DNA of 36,593 nucleotides from an uncultured Solirubrobacteraceae bacterium (GCA_902806215.1 CADCVT010000137.1:1-36593); one strand, 5' to 3'; counted from the first letter of the stretch, positions 14,271 through 23,560 are shown. Program-made: numbers and translations. Notes: generated by a model from the sequence alone, not told the origin.

Positions 14271-16989
14271 CGGATGTTCGGCCGTGGTATCTCGTGCGCC
14301 CGTATCCGCTCGACTTGTCTCGCCGGAACGCGTGCGGACCGCGCTTCCACGCCGTGCTGCGGCGACGGTCGCGGTGGCCGCCCTCGTGCTCCTGATGCTC
14401 GCCGCGCACGCGGCGCACGCCGCGACGCGTCCCGGCTCGCCGTACGACGACCGCGCGATCGACGTCGATGACGCGGCGGACGCGGTGGCGACGCGGGCCG
14501 AGCTGCGGCGCTTCGTCTGGGGCGACGGAGGACTCCCCGCCGACAAGCTCCCGCTCGTTGAGCACGACGTGGCCTCCCCGGTCAGCGGGCTCGTCAACCT
14601 ACGGCGCGTCGACGCGCTGCGGGTCCCGATGGTCGTCGGGGTGACGGGAGTGGCGTACCACTTCATCCCGGAGGAGGGGGCGAAGGGGCGGCTCATCGTC
14701 GTCCACCAGGGCCACTCCTGCAAATTGCAGGACAGCATCGGCGTCGCGAACACAGGCGAGGGGATCCAGCGGACGATCGCCGGAGCGCTCGCCCACGGCT
14801 ACGGCGTGCTGGCCGTCCAGATGCCGGCCAGCAGTCCGGACAACTGCCGGCCGGGCGATCACGCCGACCTGTTCGCCTTCACGAAGCCGCCGCTCGGCAA
14901 CGCGATGCGGTACTTCCTCGAGCCGACCGCGGTCGGGTTGAACTACGTCGCGACCCAGGGCGAGGAGGACGGCTTCGCCCCCTACGGGGAGTTCGCAATG
15001 GTCGGTCTGTCCGGCGGCGGCTGGGCGACGACCGTGTACTCCGCCATCGACACCCGGATCACCCGCAGCGTCTCGGTCGCCGGCTCGCTCCCGCTCTACC
15101 TGCGGCAGGGGAACTCGATCGGCGACGAGGAGCAGTTCCACCAGGCGTTCTACGCGCGCGCCGGCTACCTCGACCTCTATCTGCTGGCGTCGTCGGGAAC
15201 CGGGCGCGTCCACCGCGAGGTACAGATCCGTCGTGACGAATGCTGCTTCGGCGCCGCGCCGTCACAGTCGCTCGCCGACGAGAACGGCCAGACGTTCGAC
15301 GAGGCCGTCGCGGAGTACACCGGCGCAGTCCGTGCGCGCCTGTCCACCGTCGGCCCGGGCACCTTCCGCGTCGACATCGACGAGGCCGGGACGGGGCACA
15401 GGATCACCAACGAGCTGCTCACGTCGCTGGTGTGGCCGACACTCGCCCGCACCGGCGACGGCCCGCCGCCGGCGTTCCCTCCGCAGGACTTCCCGCCGGA
15501 GACGTTCCTGCGCGGGGCGCCCGAAGGCGCGACGAACAAGACAGGGGCTTCGGTCGAGCCGTCGTCGGATGTCGCGAACCCAGGCTTCGAGTGCAGGCTC
15601 GACACCGGCGCGTGGGCGCGCTGCACGTCGCCGCACACGCTGTCGGGGCTGGCCCCGGGCGAGCACGTCCTCGCCGTCCGCGCGAAGGATCGCACCGGCA
15701 GCACCGACCGCTCCCCCGCCACCGCGACCTGGACGGTCGACACCTCGCCGCCGACGACCTCGCTCGACGCGACCGAGGGCTTGAGCCGCGAGCCATCGGC
15801 GGGCCCGGTCTTCGCCTCGTCGGAGGAGGGCTCGACGTTCGAATGCGCCCGCGACGGGGGCGACTGGGCGGCGTGCACCTCCCCGTTCCGCCTCGATGAC
15901 CTCCCCGACGGCGAGCACACGTTCTCGGCGCGTGCCGTCGACGCGGCCGGCAACGTCGACCCCGCGCCTCCGGTCGCGCGCTGGACGATTGACACCGCAC
16001 CGCCGCTGACTTCGATCGAGGCGGCGCCCACGGGCGTGATCCGCGAGCGATCCGGCGATCCGCGGCTCGGGTCCTCCGAGGAGGGCTCGACGTTCGAGTG
16101 CCGCCCCGACCAGGGCGAGTGGGAGCCCTGCGACGCGATGCCGAAACTCCGCGACCTGGCCGACGGCGAGCACACGTTCTCGGCGCGGGCGACGGACGCG
16201 GCCGGCAACACGGACCCGGCTCCGCCGATCGCGCGCTGGCGCGTCGACACGACGGCGCCCGAGACCTCGATCACGGCCATCGCCACGGCGGGCGCGGGTG
16301 AAGCCGGGACCCGCGTTGACTTCGCATCGACCGAGGTCGGCTCGCGGTTCGAGTGCAGCCTCGACGGCGGCGCACCCTCCGCCTGCTCGTCCCCGCACGT
16401 CCTCGGTGCCCTGGCCGAAGGCGAGCACGCGCTCGCGGTCCGCGCGATCGACGCGCTCGGGCATGCCGATCCGACGCCCGCCACCGTGACATGGACGGCC
16501 TTCGCGCCGCGCATCGTGACGGCGCCGCTGGCGGCGATGCCGCCCGCTCAGCCCGCTGCGCGGGTTGTGCCGGCCCTCGTCCCGACCCCGGCCGCCGGGA
16601 TCCCGGGCGTGCGCTTCATCGTGGGTGCCGGATCGACGGCCCCCTCCCCGGCCGCGCCGCGGTTCGCCCGCCGGACGCGGCGCATCTCGGCGGGCAGGAT
16701 ACGCGCACTGCGGACGACGACCGGGACCGTCTCGTTCCGGGCGATCCTGCGCGGATCGCGACCCCGCACGCTCGAGCTCGGGCGCAGACGCCTCTCCTTG
16801 CGCGCCGGCCGGTCGGCGCCGCTCACGCTCAGGCTGTCGAAGCGCCGGCACGACGAGCTGCGCGCCGCGGGCACCGTCGAGATCGTGGTGACCGTGCGGA
16901 TCGTCAGGGGCGGCACCGTGGGGTCCGTGTCCTCGCGCGGCCAGGTCGCGATCGGCCGCAAGCGCGCCCGCACCGGCGGGGCGCGATGA
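14266..16989 (+). CDS. Secreted alpha/beta hydrolase with four Ig-like repeats and a basic C-terminal domain
   Basis: This is an exported protein of up to 907 aa. A signal peptide (VAVAALVLLMLAAHAAHAA) ends near residue 53. Residues about 100-395 form an alpha/beta-hydrolase-like domain: LIVVHQGHSC, then the nucleophile elbow GLSGGG (S249). Acid and His partners are unclear; GTGHRITNELL near residue 385 could hold the His. Four repeats follow, beginning with FEC at residues 441, 525, 610 and 695. Each has a G-EH-RA-D core and a T-W-VDT edge, as in actinobacterial Ig-like surface repeats. The last 120 residues are basic and beta-rich. It may be a cell-wall or polysaccharide esterase (inference). 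The start is uncertain: GTG 14284 or 14332 would also keep the signal peptide. The stop overlaps the next gene (ATGA). Confidence 0.82.
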   Translation: MIGCSAVVSRAPVSARLVSPERVRTALPRRAAATVAVAALVLLMLAAHAAHAATRPGSPYDDRAIDVDDAADAVATRAELRRFVWGDGGLPADKLPLVEHDVASPVSGLVNLRRVDALRVPMVVGVTGVAYHFIPEEGAKGRLIVVHQGHSCKLQDSIGVANTGEGIQRTIAGALAHGYGVLAVQMPASSPDNCRPGDHADLFAFTKPPLGNAMRYFLEPTAVGLNYVATQGEEDGFAPYGEFAMVGLSGGGWATTVYSAIDTRITRSVSVAGSLPLYLRQGNSIGDEEQFHQAFYARAGYLDLYLLASSGTGRVHREVQIRRDECCFGAAPSQSLADENGQTFDEAVAEYTGAVRARLSTVGPGTFRVDIDEAGTGHRITNELLTSLVWPTLARTGDGPPPAFPPQDFPPETFLRGAPEGATNKTGASVEPSSDVANPGFECRLDTGAWARCTSPHTLSGLAPGEHVLAVRAKDRTGSTDRSPATATWTVDTSPPTTSLDATEGLSREPSAGPVFASSEEGSTFECARDGGDWAACTSPFRLDDLPDGEHTFSARAVDAAGNVDPAPPVARWTIDTAPPLTSIEAAPTGVIRERSGDPRLGSSEEGSTFECRPDQGEWEPCDAMPKLRDLADGEHTFSARATDAAGNTDPAPPIARWRVDTTAPETSITAIATAGAGEAGTRVDFASTEVGSRFECSLDGGAPSACSSPHVLGALAEGEHALAVRAIDALGHADPTPATVTWTAFAPRIVTAPLAAMPPAQPAARVVPALVPTPAAGIPGVRFIVGAGSTAPSPAAPRFARRTRRISAGRIRALRTTTGTVSFRAILRGSRPRTLELGRRRLSLRAGRSAPLTLRLSKRRHDELRAAGTVEIVVTVRIVRGGTVGSVSSRGQVAIGRKRARTGGAR
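15586..16500 (+). repeat. Four tandem ~255-bp coding repeats
   Basis: FEC codons occur at 15586, 15838, 16093 and 16348, spaced 252, 255 and 255 bp. Copies 2 and 3 share long near-identical DNA (GACGGCGAGCACACGTTCTC and its flanks), suggesting recent duplication or conversion between them. Copies 1 and 4 are more diverged. Confidence 0.8.
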
Positions 16990-18317
16990 TCCCGAGTTCC
17001 CGAGGCAGATCGTCGGCAAAGGACGCAGAGACTGTGAAGTTCGACCGCAAGGCCATGCTCACGATGACCGCGGGCGCCGCCGCGGGCGGACTGATGGCCG
17101 CGCCGTCGGCACGCGCCGCCGACCCCACGCCTGGTAACGACGACGTCATCTTCGAGGGAGTCGGCGACGGCGTCGCCGATGACGGCCCGGCGCTCCAGGC
17201 CGCGCTCGACCGGCTGGCCGCCGCGGCCGGCGGCCGGCTCGTCGTCCCGCACGGCACGTTCCGGATCGCCACAGCGGTCCGAGGTGACTTCACCCGGAAG
17301 GCGGCCGGCGTGCGCATCGTCGGCAGCGGCTCGGCCTCGCGGATCCTGATCGCGACGGGCGTCGCCGCCGACGCGATCACGTTCGCCGGGTGCTTCGACC
17401 TCGTGATCAGCGACCTGTACTTCGTCGGCACGCCGGGGCAGGCCGACGACGCCAGGTGCGCGCTGCTGTTGACCAACTGCGAGAAGGCGTGGATCAGGTC
17501 GTGCGGGTTCGTGGGGCTGGCGGTCGCCGCCGCCACGGCGAGAGCCGTGATCTACGCGTCGGTGTGCGACCTGCGGATCAGCGAGTGCCGCTTCGGCGGG
17601 TGCACGGCGAGCAGCGGCCGCAACAAGTCGGTGGTCGAGGTCGACCAGTGGCGCGGCATCCAGGTCGAGAACACCGACTTCGTCGACTGGGCGTGGCTCG
17701 GCGACGTCTACTACTCGAAGACGCCGCAGAGATCGGCGTACTCGTGGATCACCGTCAGCAGGGCGCAGGACCATTACAACGACGGCATGGATCCCAACGA
17801 GGCGATCTTCCGGAACCTTCGCCTGGACGAGGGGGCCTACGTGCCGCTGTCGGTGCGCGCGGCGAACGGCCCGCGGGTCGCGAACGTGCTGGTCGAGAAC
17901 GTCGGGGTCAACGGCAACGAGGCCAGCGGCGGGATCGGGATGTACTTCCGCAACGTCGACCGGCTCAAGATCCGGGCGAGCCTCGTCGGCCTCCAGCAGG
18001 GTGGGTCGCGCCGCAACGCGGTGCAGCTCAACGACGTCGTCCACACAGAGATCGAGCGGCTCGTCGCCCGCGGGACCTACGACCAGATCACGACGGTCAA
18101 CTGCCCCACCCTGATCCTCGAGGACTGCACCTACGGCTCCCTGTCGACGACCGGAACCACCGTGATCACCGGGACGTCGCCGGCGATGCTCTCGGCGGCG
18201 GGAGACGTCACCGGCCTGCCGCCCGGCAAGGGCCTGGTCGTGATGTCGCCCAACGGCCAGGTCAAGAAGCGGATCGGCATCGACGACTCAGGCGCCGTCG
18301 CCGTCACCGACGTCTGA
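16986..18317 (+). CDS. Secreted right-handed beta-helix (pectate-lyase-3-like) protein
   Basis: This 443-aa exported protein has a Tat-like or Sec signal (FDRKAMLTMTAGAAAGGLMA; only one Arg of the twin pair, next to Lys), ending near SARAA. The mature protein opens with VGDGVADDGPALQAALD and VVPHGTFRI, the signature of Pectate_lyase_3/tailspike-like beta-helix proteins. Repeating short strands follow, such as LVISDLYFVG and LRISECRFGG. Such proteins bind or cleave acidic polysaccharides. Catalytic residues cannot be assigned. ATG 16986 overlaps the hydrolase TGA; GTG 17034 (VKFDRK) is an alternative that trims the leader to normal length. Its 3' end overlaps the convergent glycosyltransferase by 30 bp. 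It may process or bind the polymer made by this locus (inference). Confidence 0.85.
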   Translation: MIPSSRGRSSAKDAETVKFDRKAMLTMTAGAAAGGLMAAPSARAADPTPGNDDVIFEGVGDGVADDGPALQAALDRLAAAAGGRLVVPHGTFRIATAVRGDFTRKAAGVRIVGSGSASRILIATGVAADAITFAGCFDLVISDLYFVGTPGQADDARCALLLTNCEKAWIRSCGFVGLAVAAATARAVIYASVCDLRISECRFGGCTASSGRNKSVVEVDQWRGIQVENTDFVDWAWLGDVYYSKTPQRSAYSWITVSRAQDHYNDGMDPNEAIFRNLRLDEGAYVPLSVRAANGPRVANVLVENVGVNGNEASGGIGMYFRNVDRLKIRASLVGLQQGGSRRNAVQLNDVVHTEIERLVARGTYDQITTVNCPTLILEDCTYGSLSTTGTTVITGTSPAMLSAAGDVTGLPPGKGLVVMSPNGQVKKRIGIDDSGAVAVTDV

Positions 18318-19442
18318 CGTCTCAGGCGACGTTCCGGCGTCGAGCGCCTCGAGCCACCGGTCGATCACCACGTCGGGCGCATGATGCTCGACTACGTAGC
18401 GCCGGCACCGTGACGCGAGGTCCTGCTCTCGGTCACGCTGCTCCCACAGCCGCGCCGCGAGGGCCGCGAAGCGCTCGGTGCTCCCTCCGGCGTAGCCACC
18501 GAGCTCATACCGCTCGATCAGTGCGTCGGGGTCGTGGGCGAGCGAGAGGGCGGGAACCCCGCGCGCCCACCCTTCGAGGAACACGTTGGGCATGCCCTCG
18601 TAGTCGCGGGACGTGTTGACGACGGCGACCGCGCGCTCGATGACCGCGCCGACCTCGCGGCGCGGTCGCGCGTCGAGGACCTCCAGGTTCGGCAGCTCGG
18701 CCGCGCGGGTCAGCAGCCGCCGCCGGAGCGCCTCGGCCTCTGGTGAGACCGCCACCCCGAGGAGCCGGAACCGCGCGCGGGGCACGGCCTCGGCCAGGTC
18801 GACGTAGGCCCATGGGTCCTTGTATGGCTCCAGTCGCCCGATCCACACGAACGCCTCGCCCGGGGCGGTGCGCGCGGGCGCCGCCTCCGCGACGCTCCGG
18901 ATCACGACACCGTCGCGGCGCAGGTGCCGCCAGCACAGCTCGCGCTGCTCCTCGGTCTGCACGACGAGGCGGTCTGCCGCCCGGATCCCGAGCGCGTACC
19001 CCGCCCGGTTGAGCCGCGACCGCTCGAGACGATGCCAGGCGAAGTCCGTGACGTTCGCGCTCGAGAACACGAAGCGGCGCCGCCGCAGCCGGGCGGCGAA
19101 CGCGACGAGGCCGGTCACCGATCCCGCGCCGCGCTGCACGTAGGTCCGCGCGTCCGCCGCGAGCAGGAACCGCAGGGCCAGGACGATGCGCACCAGGGGC
19201 CGCAGCGGCCCGCCTCCGGCCGGCCGCGGCTGCCGGAGGACGTGCACCCCGTCGACGGTGTCGGGGAGCGCGATGCCAGTGTCGTCGACCCCGATCCCCA
19301 CGCGCAGACCGCGGGCGGCGAGGCCGCGCGCGACGAGCAGGACCTGGGTCTCCGCGCCTCCGGGAGGCGGACCGCTGCCCGGAACGAGAAGCGTGCCGAT
19401 CCACGGCGAGTAGAAGAGGACATCGAGCCGGTGCTCTGGCAT
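18288..19442 (-). CDS. Glycosyltransferase family 4
   Basis: This is a 384-aa GT-B glycosyltransferase. It shows SPWIGTLLVPGSGPPPGGAETQ at the N-terminus (the nucleotide-sugar GT4 glycine loop), VWIGRLEPYKDPWAYVDLA at the domain boundary, and the EX7E motif in YEGMPNVFLEGWARG. It would add a sugar to the lipid-linked repeat unit. ATG 19442 (MPEHRLDVLF) is the chosen start. A minus-strand TACGAT at 19464-19469 lies 21 nt upstream, and CTG 19457 in frame sits 6 nt after it, so a slightly longer protein is possible. It is divergent from asnB across 96 bp. Confidence 0.9.
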   Translation of the reverse strand: MPEHRLDVLFYSPWIGTLLVPGSGPPPGGAETQVLLVARGLAARGLRVGIGVDDTGIALPDTVDGVHVLRQPRPAGGGPLRPLVRIVLALRFLLAADARTYVQRGAGSVTGLVAFAARLRRRRFVFSSANVTDFAWHRLERSRLNRAGYALGIRAADRLVVQTEEQRELCWRHLRRDGVVIRSVAEAAPARTAPGEAFVWIGRLEPYKDPWAYVDLAEAVPRARFRLLGVAVSPEAEALRRRLLTRAAELPNLEVLDARPRREVGAVIERAVAVVNTSRDYEGMPNVFLEGWARGVPALSLAHDPDALIERYELGGYAGGSTERFAALAARLWEQRDREQDLASRCRRYVVEHHAPDVVIDRWLEALDAGTSPETSDVGDGDGA

Positions 19443-19525
19443 TCGGCGGCGGGACAGGCGGCCATCGTATCCGGAGCATGCCGGGCTTCGCGGGGCGTGT
19501 GACCGCGCCGGGGCTGCCTCTGCGG

Positions 19526-19531
19526 CAGGAT
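19526..19531 (+). promoter_or_regulatory. Leaderless-type -10 hexamer of asnB
   Basis: CAGGAT lies 7 nt before ATG 19539. The intervening GGAGGGC looks like a Shine-Dalgarno but is only 2 nt from the start, too close for normal use, so the leaderless reading is at least as likely. Confidence 0.35.
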
Positions 19532-19538
19532 GGAGGGC

Positions 19539-21410
19539 ATGTGTGGCATCTCCGGCTTCGCCGGTCCCGGCGCCGCGGGCCGTCGCGATCTGGCGGACCG
19601 CCAGATCGCGCTGCTCGATCACCGCGGCCCGGACGCGCACGGCGTCTTCGTGAAGCCCGATGCGGTGCTCGCGCAGAACCGCCTGGCCGTCATCGACCTC
19701 GTCTCCGGCGACCCGCCGCTCACCGACGAGTCAGGGGACGTCGGGGCGGTGCTCAACGGCGAGATCTACAACTTCCAGGCCCTGCGCGAGGAGCTGGCCC
19801 ACGCCGGGCACCGCTTCTCCTCGCGCGGTGACACCGAGGTGCTCGCCCACCTCGCCGAGGAGGAGGACGATCCGCGCGAGCTCGCCCGGCGCCTCGACGG
19901 CATGTTCGCGTTCGCGACGTGGGACGAGCGGCGTCGGCGCCTCCTGCTCGGCCGCGACCGCCTCGGCAAGAAGCCGCTGTACTACGCGATGACCTCCGAC
20001 GGTCAGCTCGTCTTCGCCAGCGAGATCAAGGCGCTGCTCGCGCACCCCGGCGTTCCGCGCGAGTTCGACCCGTCAGTGCTCCCCTCCTACCTGCTGTACG
20101 GCTACGTCCCGTCGCCCGGCACGGTGTACGGGGGCATCCAGTCGGTGCCACCGGGGGCGGTGCTCGCCTTCACGCCGGGCGGCGAGCCACGGGTCGTCTC
20201 GTACTGGGAGCCGCCCCTCGTCGGCCACAACGCCGGCGCGCACGCCGACCTGTCGCTTCGCGCGGCGGCCGCCGGCGTCCGCGAGCGGCTCGAGCGCGCG
20301 GTGGAGCGGCGGCTTGTCGCCGACGTCCCGCTGGGCGCGTACCTCAGCGGCGGCATCGACTCGAGCGCCATCGTGGCCCTGGCCGCGGACCGGGCGGACC
20401 ACCGCCTGAGCACGTTCACCATCGGCTTCGAGGACACCGACGGGTTCGACGAGCGCCCGTACGCGAAAATCGTGGCGCGACGCTACGGGACCGACCATCA
20501 CGAGTGGGTGGTGCAGCCCGAGGCCGTCGACCTCGTCGACCGCCTCGTGTGGCACTACGACCAGCCGTTCGGGGACTCGAGCGCGATCCCCACCTACCTG
20601 CTCGCCGAGCTCACCCGCAGGCACGTTACCGTCGCCCTGTCGGGCGACGGAGGCGACGAGCTGTTCGGCGGCTACGAGCGGTTACTCGGCGGCCTGCTCC
20701 TCGCGCGCTACAACGCGGCACCGTCGCTCCTGCGGCGGGGCGTCGACAGGACGCTCGAGGCGGCGGCGTCGAGCCCCGCCCTCGACCGGGCGCGCCGCTT
20801 CACGGCCAGCGCGGATCGTGGGCTGCCGATCGCCTACGAGAGCTGGGCCGGGTTCGTCTCGGAGGCGGACCGCGACCAGCTGCTCCGTGGGCAGGACGGC
20901 GCGGGTGCCGCGCACGCGCGGATCTGGGAGGCTTCGGCCGGCGCCGCGACGCTCGACCGCCTGCTCGACCTGAACCTGAGGACCTACCTCCTGGGCGACC
21001 TGCTGCCGAAGGCCGACCGGATGAGCATGGCCCACGCGCTCGAGGTGCGATCGCCGTTCCTGGACGCCGAGCTCCTCGACTACGCGGCCCGCCTGCCGCC
21101 CGCGCTGAAGATCCGCGGGCCGGTGCTGAAGCGGGTCCTCAAGGCGGCCGTCGCCGACCTGCTCCCAAGCGAGATCGTCAAGCGGCGCAAGAGGGGTTTC
21201 GGGGTGCCCGTCGACCGGTGGTTCCGGACCGACCTGCGCGAGTACGTCACGTCGCGCCTCACGGCCCCCGACGCGCGTCTCAAGGAGTGGCTGGACCCCG
21301 GCGCCGTCGACGCGCTCGTCGCCGATCACGTGAGCGGCCGGCGCAACAGCGGGCACTCGCTGTGGACGCTCCTGACGCTGGAGGTTTTCCTGCGCGAGCG
21401 GATCGGCTAG
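19539..21410 (+). CDS. asnB: Asparagine synthetase B-type amidotransferase (glutamine-hydrolysing)
   Basis: This 623-aa enzyme has two domains. The class II glutaminase begins MCGISGF, with Cys2 as the nucleophile exposed after Met removal; this fixes the start at 19539 rather than the in-frame ATG 19530. The synthetase domain has the ATP-pyrophosphatase P-loop LSGGIDSS (S270) and LSGDGGDELFGGYER. Glutamine ammonia is transferred to an adenylated carboxylate. In polysaccharide loci such enzymes may amidate a uronic acid rather than aspartate; with a UDP-HexNAc dehydrogenase nearby that is plausible here (inference). It forms its own unit between two minus-strand genes. Its TAG shares a CTAG with the opposite TAG of the convergent glycosyltransferase. 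Confidence 0.94.
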   Translation: MCGISGFAGPGAAGRRDLADRQIALLDHRGPDAHGVFVKPDAVLAQNRLAVIDLVSGDPPLTDESGDVGAVLNGEIYNFQALREELAHAGHRFSSRGDTEVLAHLAEEEDDPRELARRLDGMFAFATWDERRRRLLLGRDRLGKKPLYYAMTSDGQLVFASEIKALLAHPGVPREFDPSVLPSYLLYGYVPSPGTVYGGIQSVPPGAVLAFTPGGEPRVVSYWEPPLVGHNAGAHADLSLRAAAAGVRERLERAVERRLVADVPLGAYLSGGIDSSAIVALAADRADHRLSTFTIGFEDTDGFDERPYAKIVARRYGTDHHEWVVQPEAVDLVDRLVWHYDQPFGDSSAIPTYLLAELTRRHVTVALSGDGGDELFGGYERLLGGLLLARYNAAPSLLRRGVDRTLEAAASSPALDRARRFTASADRGLPIAYESWAGFVSEADRDQLLRGQDGAGAAHARIWEASAGAATLDRLLDLNLRTYLLGDLLPKADRMSMAHALEVRSPFLDAELLDYAARLPPALKIRGPVLKRVLKAAVADLLPSEIVKRRKRGFGVPVDRWFRTDLREYVTSRLTAPDARLKEWLDPGAVDALVADHVSGRRNSGHSLWTLLTLEVFLRERIG

Positions 21411-22558
21411 CGCCGTTCGAGGAGCTGGTCGTAGAGCGCCTCGACGTCGGCGACGAGCCGGTCGACCCCGAACCGCTCGCGCACGTGGGCCCGCGCGTGC
21501 GCCCCCATGCGCTCGCGCAGGGCCGGATCGGCGGCCAGCTCGGCCAGCGCCGCCGCGAACCCGGCAACGTCGTCCGCGGACACGACGAACCCGGCCCCTG
21601 GGACGACGACGTCGCGCACGCCGCCGACATCGGTCGCGACGAGTGGCCGGCCCGCGGCCGCCGCCTCGATGAGCGATACGGGCGTGCCTTCGCTGGCCGA
21701 GCTGAGGGCGCCGACGTCGGTGGCGGCGGCGATCGCCTCGAGGTCCCGGCGATAGCCCAGGAACGTCGTGTGGCGCTCCAGGCCGACCGCGCGGACCTGC
21801 TCCTCCAGCTCGGCACGCAGCGCCCCGTCGCCGACGACCGCGAGGTGCAGGCGCGCACCGTCGCGGCGAGCCTCGGCAACGGCGTCGACGAGTCGGTCGA
21901 CGCGTTTGATCGGCACGAGTCGTCCGACGAACGTGACGACCACATCGTCGTCGGCCACGCCGAGCTCGGTGCGCACGGCCCCGCGCGCCCCGGGCTCGAC
22001 GCGGTCGAACCGGGCGAGATCGAGGCCGAGCGGCACGACGCGGAAGCGCCGGGCCGGGGCGATCCGCAGCTCGACGAGATCGTCGACGGTCGCTCGGCTG
22101 ACGCCGACGAGGCAATCGGTGACGAGACCGAGCGCGCGCTCGATCGACCGGAAGATCGCGTTGCGCGCTGGGCCGAAGTACCCGCGCAGCACGTGGCCGT
22201 GGTACGTGTGGACGATGATCGGGCGCCCACGGCCGGCGAGGAGAGCGGCGACCCTCCCCAGCGTGCCCGCCTTAGCCGCGTGCGTGTGGACGATGTCCGG
22301 CCGGAACCGCCGGATCTCGCGGACGAGCCGCCACAGCGCCCGGGCGTCCGCGGCCGGAGAGAGCTCCGGCCCGAGGAAGGGCACCGAGATCCACCGAGCC
22401 CCAGAGCGGTCGGCCAGCTCGTCGTACGACTCCTCGCCTGGGCCGACGGACCCGGCCAGCAGCAGCGACTCGTAGCGCGAGCGGTCCAGGCGGCCGCCCA
22501 GGAGGCTGACGTGGTACGCGGGGCCGCCGAGGTTCATGCGGGCGATGATGCGCAGCAC
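21407..22558 (-). CDS. Glycosyltransferase family 4
   Basis: This is a 383-aa GT-B glycosyltransferase. N-terminal RIIARMNLGGPAYHVSLL and HTHAAKAGTLGR are typical of GT4 enzymes of the WcaL/PelF-like kind. HTYHGHVLRGYF and VGRLVPIKRVDRLVDA follow, and the EX7E motif is in SEGTPVSLIEAAAAG. The start is GTG 22558, giving MLRIIARMNLGG. The longer frame upstream has no ATG, GTG or TTG before it enters the epimerase gene. It lies 44 bp downstream of the WbpP-like epimerase and is probably co-transcribed, which suggests it may use that enzyme's product (for example a GalNAc-type donor). Specificity is inferred only from context. Confidence 0.9.
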   Translation of the reverse strand: MLRIIARMNLGGPAYHVSLLGGRLDRSRYESLLLAGSVGPGEESYDELADRSGARWISVPFLGPELSPAADARALWRLVREIRRFRPDIVHTHAAKAGTLGRVAALLAGRGRPIIVHTYHGHVLRGYFGPARNAIFRSIERALGLVTDCLVGVSRATVDDLVELRIAPARRFRVVPLGLDLARFDRVEPGARGAVRTELGVADDDVVVTFVGRLVPIKRVDRLVDAVAEARRDGARLHLAVVGDGALRAELEEQVRAVGLERHTTFLGYRRDLEAIAAATDVGALSSASEGTPVSLIEAAAAGRPLVATDVGGVRDVVVPGAGFVVSADDVAGFAAALAELAADPALRERMGAHARAHVRERFGVDRLVADVEALYDQLLERR

Positions 22559-22602
22559 CCGGACCGGTGCGTCCGGGGGTGCGGTGTCGCCGGCGCCCCG
22601 GG

Positions 22603-23553
22603 TCAGGGCGCCACCGGCAGGTCGGTCGCCCCGCTCAGCGCTTCGTAGGTCCGGCGGAGGCCCTCCCCGAAGCCGATCGACGGCCGATACCCGAGGATCT
22701 CCGTCGCGCGCGAGATGTCGGCCAGCGAGTGGCGGACGTCCCCGGTTCGAGGCTCCGCGTGCTCGACATCGACCGTGAGGTTCAGCAGCGCGCCGATCTC
22801 GACGACCACCTCGTTCAGCGTGACGCGCTCGCCACACGCGACGTTGAAGACGCCGCCGCCGGGGGCGCGGCCGCTCATCGCCAGCAGGTTTGCGTCCACC
22901 ACGTTGTCGATGTAGGTGAAGTCGCGCGACTGCTCGCCGTCGCCGAAGATCGTCACGCTGCGGCGGGCCGCGGCGGCCTCGAGGAAGCGCGGGATGACCG
23001 CGGCGTACTGCGAGTTCGGATCCTGGCGCGGCCCGAAGACGTTGAAGTAGCGCAGGGCCACCCCCTCGACGCCGTAGACCTGGCTGAACGAGCGGCAGTA
23101 GCTCTCGCCGGCGAACTTCGCGACCGCGTAGGGCGAGATCGGCGCCACCGGCATGTCCTCGCGCTTCGGGAGCGCTGGGTTGGCGCCGTACACCGACGAC
23201 GACGACGCGTAGACGACGCGCTCGACGCCGGCGTCGCGCGCGGCGAGGAGCACGTTGAGCGTCCCGGTGACGTTGACGGCGTTCGACATCAGCGGGTCCT
23301 GCACGGATCGCGGGACGGACGGGAGCGCCGCCTGGTGGAGGATCAGCTGGCACCCGCGCGTTGCGTTTGCCACGCGCTCGTAGCTCTGGACGTCGCCCTC
23401 GACGAGGTCGACCTCACCGGCCACGTGCGCGAGGTTCTCCCGCCGCCCGGTCGCGAACGAATCGAGGACGCGGACGTCGTGGCCCTCGCGGAGGAGGCGA
23501 TCGACGAGGTGGGATCCGATGAACCCTCCTCCGCCTGTGACGAGCACTTTCAC
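22603..23553 (-). CDS. UDP-N-acetylglucosamine 4-epimerase-like SDR (WbpP type)
   Basis: This is a 316-aa extended SDR. It shows VTGGGGFIGSHL, the strand HQAALPSVPRSVQDP (characteristic of WbpP/Gne-like UDP-HexNAc 4-epimerases), YASSSSVYG, the catalytic Y142/K146 in YAVAK, and FGDGEQSRDFTYIDN. It would interconvert UDP-GlcNAc and UDP-GalNAc, or the corresponding uronates, in the cytoplasm. The start is GTG 23553; minus-strand TACAAC stands 7 nt upstream. It heads a two-gene unit with the GT4 gene. Substrate preference among UDP-Glc, UDP-GlcNAc and the uronate cannot be settled from sequence, but the SVPRS segment favours an N-acetyl sugar. Confidence 0.9.
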   Translation of the reverse strand: MKVLVTGGGGFIGSHLVDRLLREGHDVRVLDSFATGRRENLAHVAGEVDLVEGDVQSYERVANATRGCQLILHQAALPSVPRSVQDPLMSNAVNVTGTLNVLLAARDAGVERVVYASSSSVYGANPALPKREDMPVAPISPYAVAKFAGESYCRSFSQVYGVEGVALRYFNVFGPRQDPNSQYAAVIPRFLEAAAARRSVTIFGDGEQSRDFTYIDNVVDANLLAMSGRAPGGGVFNVACGERVTLNEVVVEIGALLNLTVDVEHAEPRTGDVRHSLADISRATEILGYRPSIGFGEGLRRTYEALSGATDLPVAP

Positions 23554-23560
23554 GGCACCC

